Shown here in pieces: positions 36,949 to 45,660 of a stretch of 64,000 nt of DNA. Position numbers and translations under genes: made by a program. Source of the DNA: Planctomycetota bacterium (GTDB taxonomy: Bacteria; Planctomycetota; UBA1135); contig QQUA01000013.1 of NCBI GenBank assembly GCA_008501825.1, positions 310,001 to 374,000 of the forward strand, written 5' to 3'. How positions within the stretch are numbered: position 1 is the stretch's first letter; every line of letters begins with the position of its first letter. The notes beneath the pieces are model-generated. The model did no database searches. It was not told the DNA's origin and saw only the letters and a list, made by a program, of their open reading frames with translations.

Positions 36949-38712
36949 CTACTGAACGGTGATGGTTTCGATGTCGGTGATCCCACCCAAAACGATGGTT
37001 GGGAAGGCGCTGATGTCAAAGGAAACCGCCACCAAGTTCAAAACGGTCCCCGGAGGTATCGAGAAAGGCCAAATTACCACGGGGGTACTTCCGCTACCGT
37101 CAGAAAGTACAGTGCCGGACAAAAGCCCCGGGATTTCATCGAGGGACCGCTGCAGATAGAAATCATCCAGCAAGCCGGTATTCCGCGAATCCGGAAGCAG
37201 GTATTGGTCAAGGCCGCCCGAAAGCAACACTCCGAAGCTATATCCACTCTCGAAACTCTGGAAGTGCTCGATTTCGAAATGAACGCTTTGGCCACCGCTG
37301 AAGGTGCCCACCGGATGGAGCGTCGGCGGCCGGAAACCGCCGGCATAAACACCGTTAGTGCCACTGTCGTCGGCAAGCCAAGCTTGGATGACGTTGCCGT
37401 AAAGCTGGTTGTAATCCAAAACCGCGAAATCGGCGTCTCCAGTCGTATCCGAGATCGCCATGCCGGTGGTCCAAGTGGTTCCGTTGTCTCGACTGTAAGC
37501 GGTTTCCACTACGTTTGGAAAAGCGCCACTGGTCCAGGTCAAGGCGATGACGGCGTCAGCCTCGCCATGGGTTACGTGACTGAAAGCAGGAAATCCTCCG
37601 CCTTGGGTGCTGACCTGCGTTTCGGTCCAGATGGAACCGTCCAGGGAGGTGGCCAAGTAAATTTCATCTTGTCCGCTACGGTTGTCCTCCCAGGCAACCA
37701 GGAAAACGCCGTTTTGAATCGCCACCGCCGGATTGTCCACGTCGTCCACGCCCGGAGTGTAATTTCCGATCAGGACGTCGCTGCCCAGCCAATTACTTCC
37801 CATGTTGTAAGACACGTTCCAGCGAAGCTCTTCCACCGTCGTCGATGTCCGCTCGTCCTGCCAAGCAGCGACCACGGTCAAGCCCTCGGTGAAGGTGGCC
37901 ACCGAGCCATCGGCATCGGCAGCACCGGCGGGATCGGTATCGACTCGGTGGTCCTGAGTGTTCCAAGTACTCCCGGAATAGTGGGAATGTTGAAACCAGA
38001 TGTCGTCCATGGTGCCGGCTCGATTGTCTTGCCATATGACCGAGATGTGCCGGTCATGACCGCTCATAGTGATGGCGTCAATATCGAAGTCCCCCGGGTT
38101 GAAATCTTGGGGCACGTGAACCGGTGCGTGGAAATTGAACCCGGCGTCTTCGGAAACTACGGCATAAAGTTCTTCGTTGGAAGCTCCATCAGGATCCACG
38201 GTGAAAACTACGTAAACGTAATCGGGGAGACCGGAGGTATCGTTGTTGTCGGCCCAAAAATGCCAATCGCGGATAGAACCGGTTCCGATCGGCTGGGTTT
38301 TGTCCAAGCGCACTTCACCTTGCCAACTCGCTCCCTGATTTTCGGAGAAGTTGAAATAAAGTTCGCGATTGGATGCCCCGTGGCGCTCGTCTTCCCAAAG
38401 TACGTAGATCGCATCCCCGACGACGTGAACCGAATCGGCCTGAATGGTCTTGGCGCTGGCCGAAAGGTCTCCATCGATGCGCACCGGAGTCGACCAACTC
38501 AAGCCGCGTCCATCGGATGTAGACACGTAAATTCCGCCGTCACCTTGGTCATGCCAGGCCAAGGCGGTCAATTCACCTCGAGTGGAAACGGCCGGCCCTT
38601 GTGCGGCGCCTACCGCGGTGCTGTCCACTCGGAGGGAAGGGCGTGGGTTTTGCGCCGGCAACCACGAAGCGATGGCCAGGAAAACCAAACTGCTGGGAAG
38701 AAAGAATTTCAT
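36949..38712 (-). CDS. Secreted BNR/sialidase-like beta-propeller protein
   Basis: 587 residues with the signal peptide FFLPSSLVFLAIASWLPAQ. Repeats carry the Asp-box pattern S-x-D-x-G-x-x-W: TSDGRGLSWSTPVRID, ENQGASWQGEVRLD, EDAGFNFHAPVHV, NMGSNWLGSDV and RDNGTTWTTGMAI, alternating with LWEDERHG, IWQDNRAG, AWQDERTS and AWEDNRSG strands. Catalytic residues of true sialidases are not identifiable, so a binding or structural propeller is more likely. The C-terminal 110 residues form a separate beta domain ending GGITDIETITVQ. It is 10 bases after the cytochrome gene and 6 bases before the sulfatase-fold gene. Confidence 0.85.
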   Translation of the reverse strand: MKFFLPSSLVFLAIASWLPAQNPRPSLRVDSTAVGAAQGPAVSTRGELTALAWHDQGDGGIYVSTSDGRGLSWSTPVRIDGDLSASAKTIQADSVHVVGDAIYVLWEDERHGASNRELYFNFSENQGASWQGEVRLDKTQPIGTGSIRDWHFWADNNDTSGLPDYVYVVFTVDPDGASNEELYAVVSEDAGFNFHAPVHVPQDFNPGDFDIDAITMSGHDRHISVIWQDNRAGTMDDIWFQHSHYSGSTWNTQDHRVDTDPAGAADADGSVATFTEGLTVVAAWQDERTSTTVEELRWNVSYNMGSNWLGSDVLIGNYTPGVDDVDNPAVAIQNGVFLVAWEDNRSGQDEIYLATSLDGSIWTETQVSTQGGGFPAFSHVTHGEADAVIALTWTSGAFPNVVETAYSRDNGTTWTTGMAISDTTGDADFAVLDYNQLYGNVIQAWLADDSGTNGVYAGGFRPPTLHPVGTFSGGQSVHFEIEHFQSFESGYSFGVLLSGGLDQYLLPDSRNTGLLDDFYLQRSLDEIPGLLSGTVLSDGSGSTPVVIWPFSIPPGTVLNLVAVSFDISAFPTIVLGGITDIETITVQ

Positions 38713-38722
38713 CGGGCGGTGC

Positions 38723-40681
38723 TTAGAAGGGGGGGATCGACCAGGGAGGAGCCTGCCATTCGGCCTCGGCCATGATTTCAGGTTCCGCCATGCCGGTGTG
38801 CAACCAGGCGTCCAGCAAATCTGAACCGGTAGCCGCCAAATGAGGAATGGTTCCCGAGTTCGCTAAATCCAGGAACTGGACGTATTCCCAACAGGTGGCT
38901 TGGTAGAGCAATCGAATTCGCCCACGAGCCGCTCCCGGAGGAGGATCCAGAATCACTTGGTCCCAGTGACGGTAGATTCCACCTGGACCGGGATTTCCGT
39001 ATTGATCGGCCGGAACCGGAAGGCAATGGCGTTGCTCGGCTTCATCGTAGCGGAAGCCAAAGGGGGGAATGCGATTGTCGTGGAGCAAAGTGTCGTTCAG
39101 AACGAAATGAAAGCTCTCCACGGCGGTGCCTGGCGCGCCGGCGGCGGCATCGGCAAGCGTCATCGTGACTTGCCCGTTGGTTCGGTCATATTGCAAAGGA
39201 AGCTGAGCCGGCAAACCCACGAGTTGAATCAAACGGTCGGCCCAAGCTTGTCCGATGCCCATCTCGGCCTGATATAGATGCAATCGAGGATCGTGGAGAT
39301 CGAGGAGACTCCGAACGGTTAAATTCTGGCCTCGATGTATGACGTCCATATCGCCGTAAGCACCGTCTTCCCTCAGCAATCCGCCGGCAGCATCGAACCA
39401 CTGCAGGTTCAGCCACATGCGGCGTCCCTCCGGGTATCCGGTCAATAATTTATGGCCGGTCAAGTTGATGATTCGAACCACATTTTTGTCCACCTTCAAC
39501 CGAACCGCATCGCGCAAATTTTGCCGTGCCCGATCGATTCCGGATTGCATGGCCAGTCGCTCTTTGTGACCCAGGCCACCTCCCAGCATCAAACGATCGC
39601 GCTGGTCCAGATAAAGGATGGCTTGCGGTGACCAGCTATTGCCCCCGGTAAGGTCGTGGCTTGGCAGGTCGAAACGAAGAGGAGAGCCGGGCAGGTTTGA
39701 ACCTTGTCCTCGCACCGGTCGCATGTGGCAACTCTGGCAGGAGAAGAAACGTGGCGTTCCGTCTTCATAATCACCACCGCGGCCGGCGATTTGAGCACTT
39801 TGCCAAGCCTGTCGAATCGCTCCAGCTTGCAGTTCGGGAGGTAATTGGGAGTAGTCGGAAACCCGCCAATCGTCCAATCCGCCGGCCAGGTGCTCGCTGT
39901 AGGTTCGCTCCACCACGCCATAACGATGGGGGGGATTCAACAACGCCGCCTTGGTGGTTACCGGATCGCCGGGGACGCCGCTGAATTGTCCCGGAGGCAG
40001 GGGCACGGGCGCACCGTGGCTGGGCGCCAGATCTCCCGTGAAGGGATTGGAGACGTCGTGACAAGTCCCGCACAAAGCGGATTCACGGTGAAAGTTGGAA
40101 CTTTGGCTGGGATGAGCAGCCAGCGTGTTGGCATAGGGACCGAATTTGGTATCGGGAAACAAGCTCAGCACGAACATGCCCGAGCCATACCATCCTTCTG
40201 GATTGGCGCCGCCATCATTGGCGATGAAGGGATAGTTCTGAATGCCCAGATGCTCTGAATTATCCGGATTGGTCATGCGATGACAGAGATCGCATTCCAC
40301 CCCGTTGCCGTCCTCGGCGGCCAACATCTGCGAGCCGTCGGTTGGGCTGGAACGGCCGGCCAGCCAACCTCCGGAAGCATGGCAGCGCAGGCAAAAGTCG
40401 CCGGCGCCGTCTACCGTTTGCTCGGAAACCGCCATCGCCGCCCAGAACAGGGGATCGCGCCCGGAATGGGCCATCATCGAGCCCCGCCACTGGCCCACCG
40501 GCTCGGCTTCCCGATCGTAGTTGGCGTGACACGACGCACAATCCTCCACCGGGTCCAAGGGAAGGACCTCAAAGGGTTGGCTGCCAGGAAGTTGCACCTC
40601 CGGCGGCGGCACCAAAGCCATAGCCAAGCTGATGCCGGCGCCAAGCGCCAGCACCGTGAAATGGTGGGCGAGGGGATGCAT
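38723..40681 (-). CDS. Multihaem c-type cytochrome, exported
   Basis: 652 residues from ATG 40681, which starts the signal anchor VLALGAGISLAMALVPPPE; an 81-residue longer frame has no coding character. Five CxxCH motifs are visible: CASCHANYD, CLRCHASGG, CDLCHRMTN, CGTCHDVSN and CQSCHMRPV, all in the N-terminal 330 residues. The C-terminal half lacks haem sites and is beta-rich (KNVVRIINLTGHKLLTGYPE, a block seen in cytochrome c554-like proteins). Likely periplasmic electron transfer. It heads a minus-strand operon with the BNR-like protein and the sulfatase-fold enzyme. Confidence 0.88.
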   Translation of the reverse strand: MHPLAHHFTVLALGAGISLAMALVPPPEVQLPGSQPFEVLPLDPVEDCASCHANYDREAEPVGQWRGSMMAHSGRDPLFWAAMAVSEQTVDGAGDFCLRCHASGGWLAGRSSPTDGSQMLAAEDGNGVECDLCHRMTNPDNSEHLGIQNYPFIANDGGANPEGWYGSGMFVLSLFPDTKFGPYANTLAAHPSQSSNFHRESALCGTCHDVSNPFTGDLAPSHGAPVPLPPGQFSGVPGDPVTTKAALLNPPHRYGVVERTYSEHLAGGLDDWRVSDYSQLPPELQAGAIRQAWQSAQIAGRGGDYEDGTPRFFSCQSCHMRPVRGQGSNLPGSPLRFDLPSHDLTGGNSWSPQAILYLDQRDRLMLGGGLGHKERLAMQSGIDRARQNLRDAVRLKVDKNVVRIINLTGHKLLTGYPEGRRMWLNLQWFDAAGGLLREDGAYGDMDVIHRGQNLTVRSLLDLHDPRLHLYQAEMGIGQAWADRLIQLVGLPAQLPLQYDRTNGQVTMTLADAAAGAPGTAVESFHFVLNDTLLHDNRIPPFGFRYDEAEQRHCLPVPADQYGNPGPGGIYRHWDQVILDPPPGAARGRIRLLYQATCWEYVQFLDLANSGTIPHLAATGSDLLDAWLHTGMAEPEIMAEAEWQAPPWSIPPF

Positions 40682-40958
40682 GAAGCGGCGTCGATCGGGG
40701 AACCGCTGAAGGGCCAATCTAACACAGAGGAGGTGCTCAAATTTACCCCAGGAAACAGGCCACCTAACCTGAATAAGGGTCCGACCGAAGAGAAATCTCA
40801 GGAAGGCAGGAATTTTTCGAAATTTCCAGATCCTATCTTTCCTACTGTGTTGAAGGCGAGGCTCTGATGGTAATTCCAAGGCCGCGTCCAGATTTTCACT
40901 CCTATTGGTCGAGTTTTGCTTCACTCACTACCTGGTTTGAACAACCCGGAGACGTTCC
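40682..40958. other. Divergent intergenic region, no gene recognised
   Basis: 277 bases between the cytochrome (minus) and the cysteine-rich protein (plus). It must hold both promoters, but no confident -35/-10 pair was identified. An AT-rich stretch with a short imperfect inverted repeat (GGAATTTTTCGAAATTTCC) lies near the middle. CGGAG about 10 bases before ATG 40959 is a likely ribosome binding site. Confidence 0.5.
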
Positions 40959-42929
40959 ATGTTTGCCAGTTTCCTTTTGCTCTGTACTTTCCTTTCGCTC
41001 ACCCCCCAAATCCCATCGTTCCGCTTGGTGGATGAGCGGGGAAATGAGTACGACTTGGACCAGGAGGCCATACCGGTCACCGCAGTAGGGAATTTCATCA
41101 TTGAATTCGATTTTCAATCGCCCGTTCAAGATCTGCAGACCAGGATGTACGCCGAGCCCGATTGGCAGGTCGTCTATTCTCTGCGTCCATCCACCCAAAG
41201 CCCCGCTTCTCTTTTGGAAGCTTCTTACCCTTGGGTTTATCGAGGAAACAATGAAAAACTGATTCCAGTATCGACCGCCTTCAATCCCTCTACAGGTAAA
41301 GGGAAGGCTGTGGTCCTCATGCCGGTGGGAGCCGAAATGCTCAACGAAAGTTGGGGCAACCTTTGGCTCGGAGAAAACGTCCTCACTCTTTATTGGGGCA
41401 AGGAATCTCAACTCAACGGTAATTCGCTCACCCCACCGTCTACGGCTCAGGGTGAACTTCGCCTTTCCTTTCGAGGCTATCTGCCTGAGGTAGCCTTAGG
41501 CTTTCCGGACAATCGCCGGATGCTAGTGGGGGGCAGTTATCCTCTTTTCCTGGTAGTCAATCAGCCTTCAGACATTGACCGTCTTTTCCAAATCGATCCA
41601 GATCAGGCATTTGTGGATTGCCCGGAGCAAATCCTCCTTCCTGCTGGAGAAAGGTCGGTTCGAGTCGAAGTCACTCCTCAAAACGAGGGCGTGTTCTACA
41701 TTAAAGCCACTTCCAGCCATTTCCCTAACCAGGTCTTCCTATCTCAATTCGGGAAATGCCAATGGCCGGTTCGGGAAGTCGCATCACCATCCGCCCAGAA
41801 TCCGATCCGGGAAATCGCTCCGCCAGCCGATCCAGAAGATGGGGAAAGCAACCACGAGGAGGCTCAGTCTGCCACCTCACTTGAGAACCTCCAGTATTCG
41901 TTGTCAAAAACTTGGTCGCCTCAGGAAAAAGCATGGATGGCTGCAGCCCCAAACCTATCGCAAACTCCATCGGAGGAAATCGGCGCACCATGGGAAACGG
42001 TGGATTCAGTTTCCTGCAAGCGTTGTAAGGGTACCTATGAGCTTCGATTGGATGCAACCAATTCGAACCCGCATCTTGGCACAACCGCTCCTTATCAAGT
42101 TCGAATCGAGGGGGATTTTTCTGCCGGCGCAGAATTACAAATCCGACCAAGCCTCTGTTCTTGCAAATCGATTCGAAAGGTTCCCAAGACTCCTCTCGAA
42201 TCTGGCACAGTCTTGACTTTGGAGAATCGGTTCATCATCTGGCTGGATCAACAGAAGTTTTCGATCGACCTGATGGTCAATCAACCCGGCAAGGGGTCGT
42301 GCACTCACCAGTTAAAGTGGCACTACGTTGGGAAAAATCCGTTTCAATGGCAGTTCGATACCAATTCCCTGGAAGATCCTTCATGTAAATGCGAAGACGC
42401 AGTCGAATCCTTCTCCTTTGCGCTTTGGGCCGATGCTCCCGACTTAACCGATCGATGCTTCCTGCCTTCTTCCTGGAGTGGCTTTCAAGTGGAAAGCTCC
42501 TTTTCCGAGGGCACCAAGATTTGGAGGCTGAAGCCGAAGCGAGTCCATGCCTGCAACAGCAAAATAGCCGTCCCTCCCTTTCCCTTGTTTGCGGGCACCG
42601 GAGTCGAAATCGAAACGATCCGTGACCCGAACTGGAAACCCGCCTTCGAAGTTCAGGCAGACCGTGCAAGTCTGGGTCACCTGGCTCGGATTCGGCTTCC
42701 TTGGCAAAATTTCAACGAAGACCGGTTCAAGGTTGAATTTGAAGGATGGTGCAAGCCCAGACTCATTCGAGCCAAGACCTTTACCTCGGAGGAAGTCGAG
42801 CTGGATTTGTGGCTTCCTGACTTTGCTGGAGGTCACCGTGATTTGGACGTAAATTGCGTCATAACTCATTGGCCGAATCACGGAGATCCAGTCGCCGTCG
42901 TTTACCCTTGTCGATTCCTGATTCCTTAA
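40959..42929 (+). CDS. Large cysteine-rich secreted protein, function unknown
   Basis: 656 residues. The signal peptide FASFLLLCTFLSLTPQ is clear, and GGAG precedes the ATG. The N-terminal 270 residues are beta-rich. The second half has spaced cysteine pairs (CKRCKG, LCSCKS, PSCKCED) and SWSGFQVESSFSEGTKIWRL, which suggests disulfide-stabilised or metal-binding beta domains. No family is recognised. Base and codon use look less G+C-rich than the neighbouring metabolic genes. The gene stands alone between a divergent cytochrome and a convergent secreted protein. Confidence 0.75.
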   Translation: MFASFLLLCTFLSLTPQIPSFRLVDERGNEYDLDQEAIPVTAVGNFIIEFDFQSPVQDLQTRMYAEPDWQVVYSLRPSTQSPASLLEASYPWVYRGNNEKLIPVSTAFNPSTGKGKAVVLMPVGAEMLNESWGNLWLGENVLTLYWGKESQLNGNSLTPPSTAQGELRLSFRGYLPEVALGFPDNRRMLVGGSYPLFLVVNQPSDIDRLFQIDPDQAFVDCPEQILLPAGERSVRVEVTPQNEGVFYIKATSSHFPNQVFLSQFGKCQWPVREVASPSAQNPIREIAPPADPEDGESNHEEAQSATSLENLQYSLSKTWSPQEKAWMAAAPNLSQTPSEEIGAPWETVDSVSCKRCKGTYELRLDATNSNPHLGTTAPYQVRIEGDFSAGAELQIRPSLCSCKSIRKVPKTPLESGTVLTLENRFIIWLDQQKFSIDLMVNQPGKGSCTHQLKWHYVGKNPFQWQFDTNSLEDPSCKCEDAVESFSFALWADAPDLTDRCFLPSSWSGFQVESSFSEGTKIWRLKPKRVHACNSKIAVPPFPLFAGTGVEIETIRDPNWKPAFEVQADRASLGHLARIRLPWQNFNEDRFKVEFEGWCKPRLIRAKTFTSEEVELDLWLPDFAGGHRDLDVNCVITHWPNHGDPVAVVYPCRFLIP

Positions 42930-42945
42930 CTCTCCTCGTCATGAG

Positions 42946-43947
42946 CTAAAAGAAAATCGGGGCATAGATGGTTTGGGTCATGGCCGCGTCCGGGCTTCCG
43001 CCAAAAAGGACCAGAGCTTGCGTGGCCACGAATTGCGGAATCGGAATCATGGGGATGAACTGAGTTGAAGTAGCGCTCGAACCCGAGCCTGTGTTGACCA
43101 CATCGAAAAGGCGGGCGGGTTCTTGCAAACAGAGACAAAATCCGCCGAGAGGGGCGATGCAGGGGCCGTCGCCTACCCCTTCCAAACTGTAGATGAAGTA
43201 GACATCATCGCCTGGGTTGGCTCCATCCACAGTAAAATCCACGAAGCTGCCTATGATCAAAGGGTCTTGCGTGAAAAGGAGAGTCGGGTCATAGACGTTT
43301 TGAGACGCGGAAATCACATCCACCTTCACGTAATCCACTCGAGTATCATCCGAAACTCGAATGTCCAGAAATTGGTCCGCATTCATTTTGGACCGGAGAT
43401 CGACTCCACCCGGAAGGTTGGAAAGATCCAAAGTAAAAATAACGGCGGGCCCGTCGGTAGGCCAAGAACCCCCTGCGGCAGGGAGGTTGGCAATCGGAGA
43501 ACTCCAGAGCCAAGTTTGGTTGGGAGAATCCAGGCCAAGGCTCAGAACGTCATTGAACGTTTGTCCCGCCCGGCATGGCCGAAGTCGGATTTCCAAGACG
43601 GCTCCGGTAATGGTGTTGGGCAAATTTTGCACGGAATGGGCGAACCAATGATCCCAAGCATTTTCGCCCTCGTCGAACGTTCCTAGAGTGGGATTTCCGA
43701 CAAAACTCAAATAGCTTTCCAAGTTCGCACTGCGAACCACGTATTCCTCATCGTGAGGAATCAAAGTAGCGAAGTCGTCATCGATCCCTCCCCAGAAGGT
43801 ATGGGCGCATACCCAATTTCGAGGCTTGGATCCCAAATCCTCCTCTGTGGAAGTAGGGGAAACCCCTGAAGCGGGCAAGTGCCCGTACATCATCAGAAAA
43901 AGGCAAAGGCTGGGAAGTCGTGCAGAGCGAATCACGAGTGAGTCCAT
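42946..43947 (-). CDS. Secreted protein, paralogue of the adjacent gene
   Basis: 333 residues with signal segment SARLPSLCLFLMMYGHLPASG. From residue 47 it aligns with the C-terminal two thirds of the next upstream gene (44063-45466): CAHTFWGGIDDDFATLIP versus CGHLFRGGIADDFGTAVP, FAHSVQNLPNTITGAVLEIR versus FAHSVEGLPGGLESAILEIR, DDTRVDYVKV versus DDTRVDYLQL, and endings MTQTIYAPIFF versus MTHTIYAPVFL. This shows a local duplication. The C-terminal 90 residues are a beta domain shared by several secreted proteins here. Function unknown. Confidence 0.78.
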   Translation of the reverse strand: MDSLVIRSARLPSLCLFLMMYGHLPASGVSPTSTEEDLGSKPRNWVCAHTFWGGIDDDFATLIPHDEEYVVRSANLESYLSFVGNPTLGTFDEGENAWDHWFAHSVQNLPNTITGAVLEIRLRPCRAGQTFNDVLSLGLDSPNQTWLWSSPIANLPAAGGSWPTDGPAVIFTLDLSNLPGGVDLRSKMNADQFLDIRVSDDTRVDYVKVDVISASQNVYDPTLLFTQDPLIIGSFVDFTVDGANPGDDVYFIYSLEGVGDGPCIAPLGGFCLCLQEPARLFDVVNTGSGSSATSTQFIPMIPIPQFVATQALVLFGGSPDAAMTQTIYAPIFF

Positions 43948-44062
43948 TGAGGGTTGGGGGAGGAGTTAGGGAACAAGCATCTTTCCCCCCGTCCTTTGAA
44001 CTGGACAGGGGGAAATCTATGGTTCCAATTAGATCACGGATCCACGGTGAGCGGTTTCCAAT

Positions 44063-45466
44063 CTAAAGGAAAACCGGAGCGTAGATGGTATGAGTCATGA
44101 CGGAGTTGAATCCACCAATGCCTCTTGGGATCACAGCTTGCGTGCCTACGTAAAAGGGAACCAGCATGGGCGGAATCCATTTCGTAGAGGTCGCCGAGGT
44201 CCCCAGTCCGGTGTTTACCACGTCAAAGAGAACCACCGTATTCAACAGGCAAAGGCACATATTGCCCAAAGCCAGAACACAGGGACCATCGCCTACTCCG
44301 GCGGTGCTATACAGAAAGTAGATGTTTTCCCCAGGCAAGGCGCCACTGACGGTGAAGTCGGTGAAACTTGACACCACTAAAGGATCTTGGTCGAAACTCA
44401 GGTTTGGATCGGAAGCATCAATGGCGGAAGACACCAAATGAAGTTGCAGATAATCGACTCGAGTGTCGTCAGTCACACGCAAATCCAACACCCCATCCTG
44501 ATTCAGCTTGGGAAGCAAGTCGATTCCGCCGGGAAGATTGGCCAAATCCAATTGGAAAGTGACCGCCGGTCCGCCACTATTCCAAGAGCCACTTGCCCCA
44601 GGTAGGTTGGCAATCTGCGAAGAAAAGACCCAGGACTGATTGGGCACATCCAAACCAAGGGTGATGTTGTCGTTGCTGGGCGGTCCAAAGTCGCAGGGCC
44701 TCAATCGGATTTCCAGGATCGCTGACTCCAGCCCGCCTGGAAGGCCTTCCACTGAATGGGCAAACCAAAGGTCCGTGGATTGGGCACCTTCGTCGAATTC
44801 GGCTAGCGGTGGATGACTGACGTTGTTGAGGTAATCGATGAGATCCGGACTTTGGGTGACGTATTCAGATCCATTGGGAACGGCGGTTCCGAAATCATCG
44901 GCTATGCCGCCTCGAAACAAATGACCGCAAGTTTCACTACGAACTTCGCCGGTACTTAGATTGTCCACGCTCAGGCCGCCTTGTGCGTGAGCAAAGGACA
45001 CTACGTCGAAAGAAAAGATGGGGGGGCTGTCGCTAATGACCCCGACGAAACCAGTGGTATTGGCGGCCAGAGAAGCCACCAGCCCACCTCCGACGTGAAG
45101 TTCCCAATCTTCATTCGCCGTATCAAAATCGAAACCAAAGGCCATGGTGCTGATCCCTCCAGGAAAGGAGAAATTCATCATGGTGCCGAAACTCCGAAAA
45201 TGCATTTGTTGGGAGCCGTTGATCCATCCGTTGGTAAGGATTTGAACGGTCAAAGGTGGATTAGCCGTCGCCAGCCAACCCGCCGCCGTCAAGTAGGGCG
45301 TCGGTCCGGTGAAGTCGCCCGGATCGGATTCCAAATCCTCCACACTGACGGAAAGTAACTCCGCTTCCCAAGCACCTCGATCGGTGTAGACGGTGTACTG
45401 AGCGGACAAAGGGAGGCTAAAGGCCAAAGCAAACCAGGCAAAAAGGATTGCACGCAAGGATCTCAT
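44063..45466 (-). CDS. Secreted protein with extra N-terminal domain, paralogue of downstream gene
   Basis: 467 residues from ATG 45466, which has GGAG 7 bases upstream and a clear signal peptide (ILFAWFALAFSLPLSAQ); a longer frame start is not supported. Residues 23-180 form a beta-sandwich-like domain (TTGFVGVISD, AFGFDFDTANEDWELHV) similar in style to exosortase-type secreted proteins, but no sorting tail is present. Residues 190-467 are paralogous to the neighbouring 42946-43947 protein. Function unknown; likely surface or extracellular. Confidence 0.78.
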   Translation of the reverse strand: MRSLRAILFAWFALAFSLPLSAQYTVYTDRGAWEAELLSVSVEDLESDPGDFTGPTPYLTAAGWLATANPPLTVQILTNGWINGSQQMHFRSFGTMMNFSFPGGISTMAFGFDFDTANEDWELHVGGGLVASLAANTTGFVGVISDSPPIFSFDVVSFAHAQGGLSVDNLSTGEVRSETCGHLFRGGIADDFGTAVPNGSEYVTQSPDLIDYLNNVSHPPLAEFDEGAQSTDLWFAHSVEGLPGGLESAILEIRLRPCDFGPPSNDNITLGLDVPNQSWVFSSQIANLPGASGSWNSGGPAVTFQLDLANLPGGIDLLPKLNQDGVLDLRVTDDTRVDYLQLHLVSSAIDASDPNLSFDQDPLVVSSFTDFTVSGALPGENIYFLYSTAGVGDGPCVLALGNMCLCLLNTVVLFDVVNTGLGTSATSTKWIPPMLVPFYVGTQAVIPRGIGGFNSVMTHTIYAPVFL

Positions 45467-45660
45467 TACGAACTCCTGGAAAGGAAAGGTTTCGTGAATT
45501 CCAATCTTCCTCCCATGCGGGCCATGAATCGGCAGAGGACAAAAAATTCTTTTTCTTCGGGAAAATTCGGAAAGAATGGAAACGATGCCGACTTGTTTTC
45601 GGCACCGTGAACCATTAGGAAAAGAGGATCCCATCCTGGTGGCCGAAACCTCCTCCAAAC

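Noticed and set aside
36919..38775. A 618-codon open frame on the plus strand
   Set aside because: Antisense to the BNR-like secreted protein with repeated Asp-box motifs; the plus-strand frame lacks any recognisable feature.
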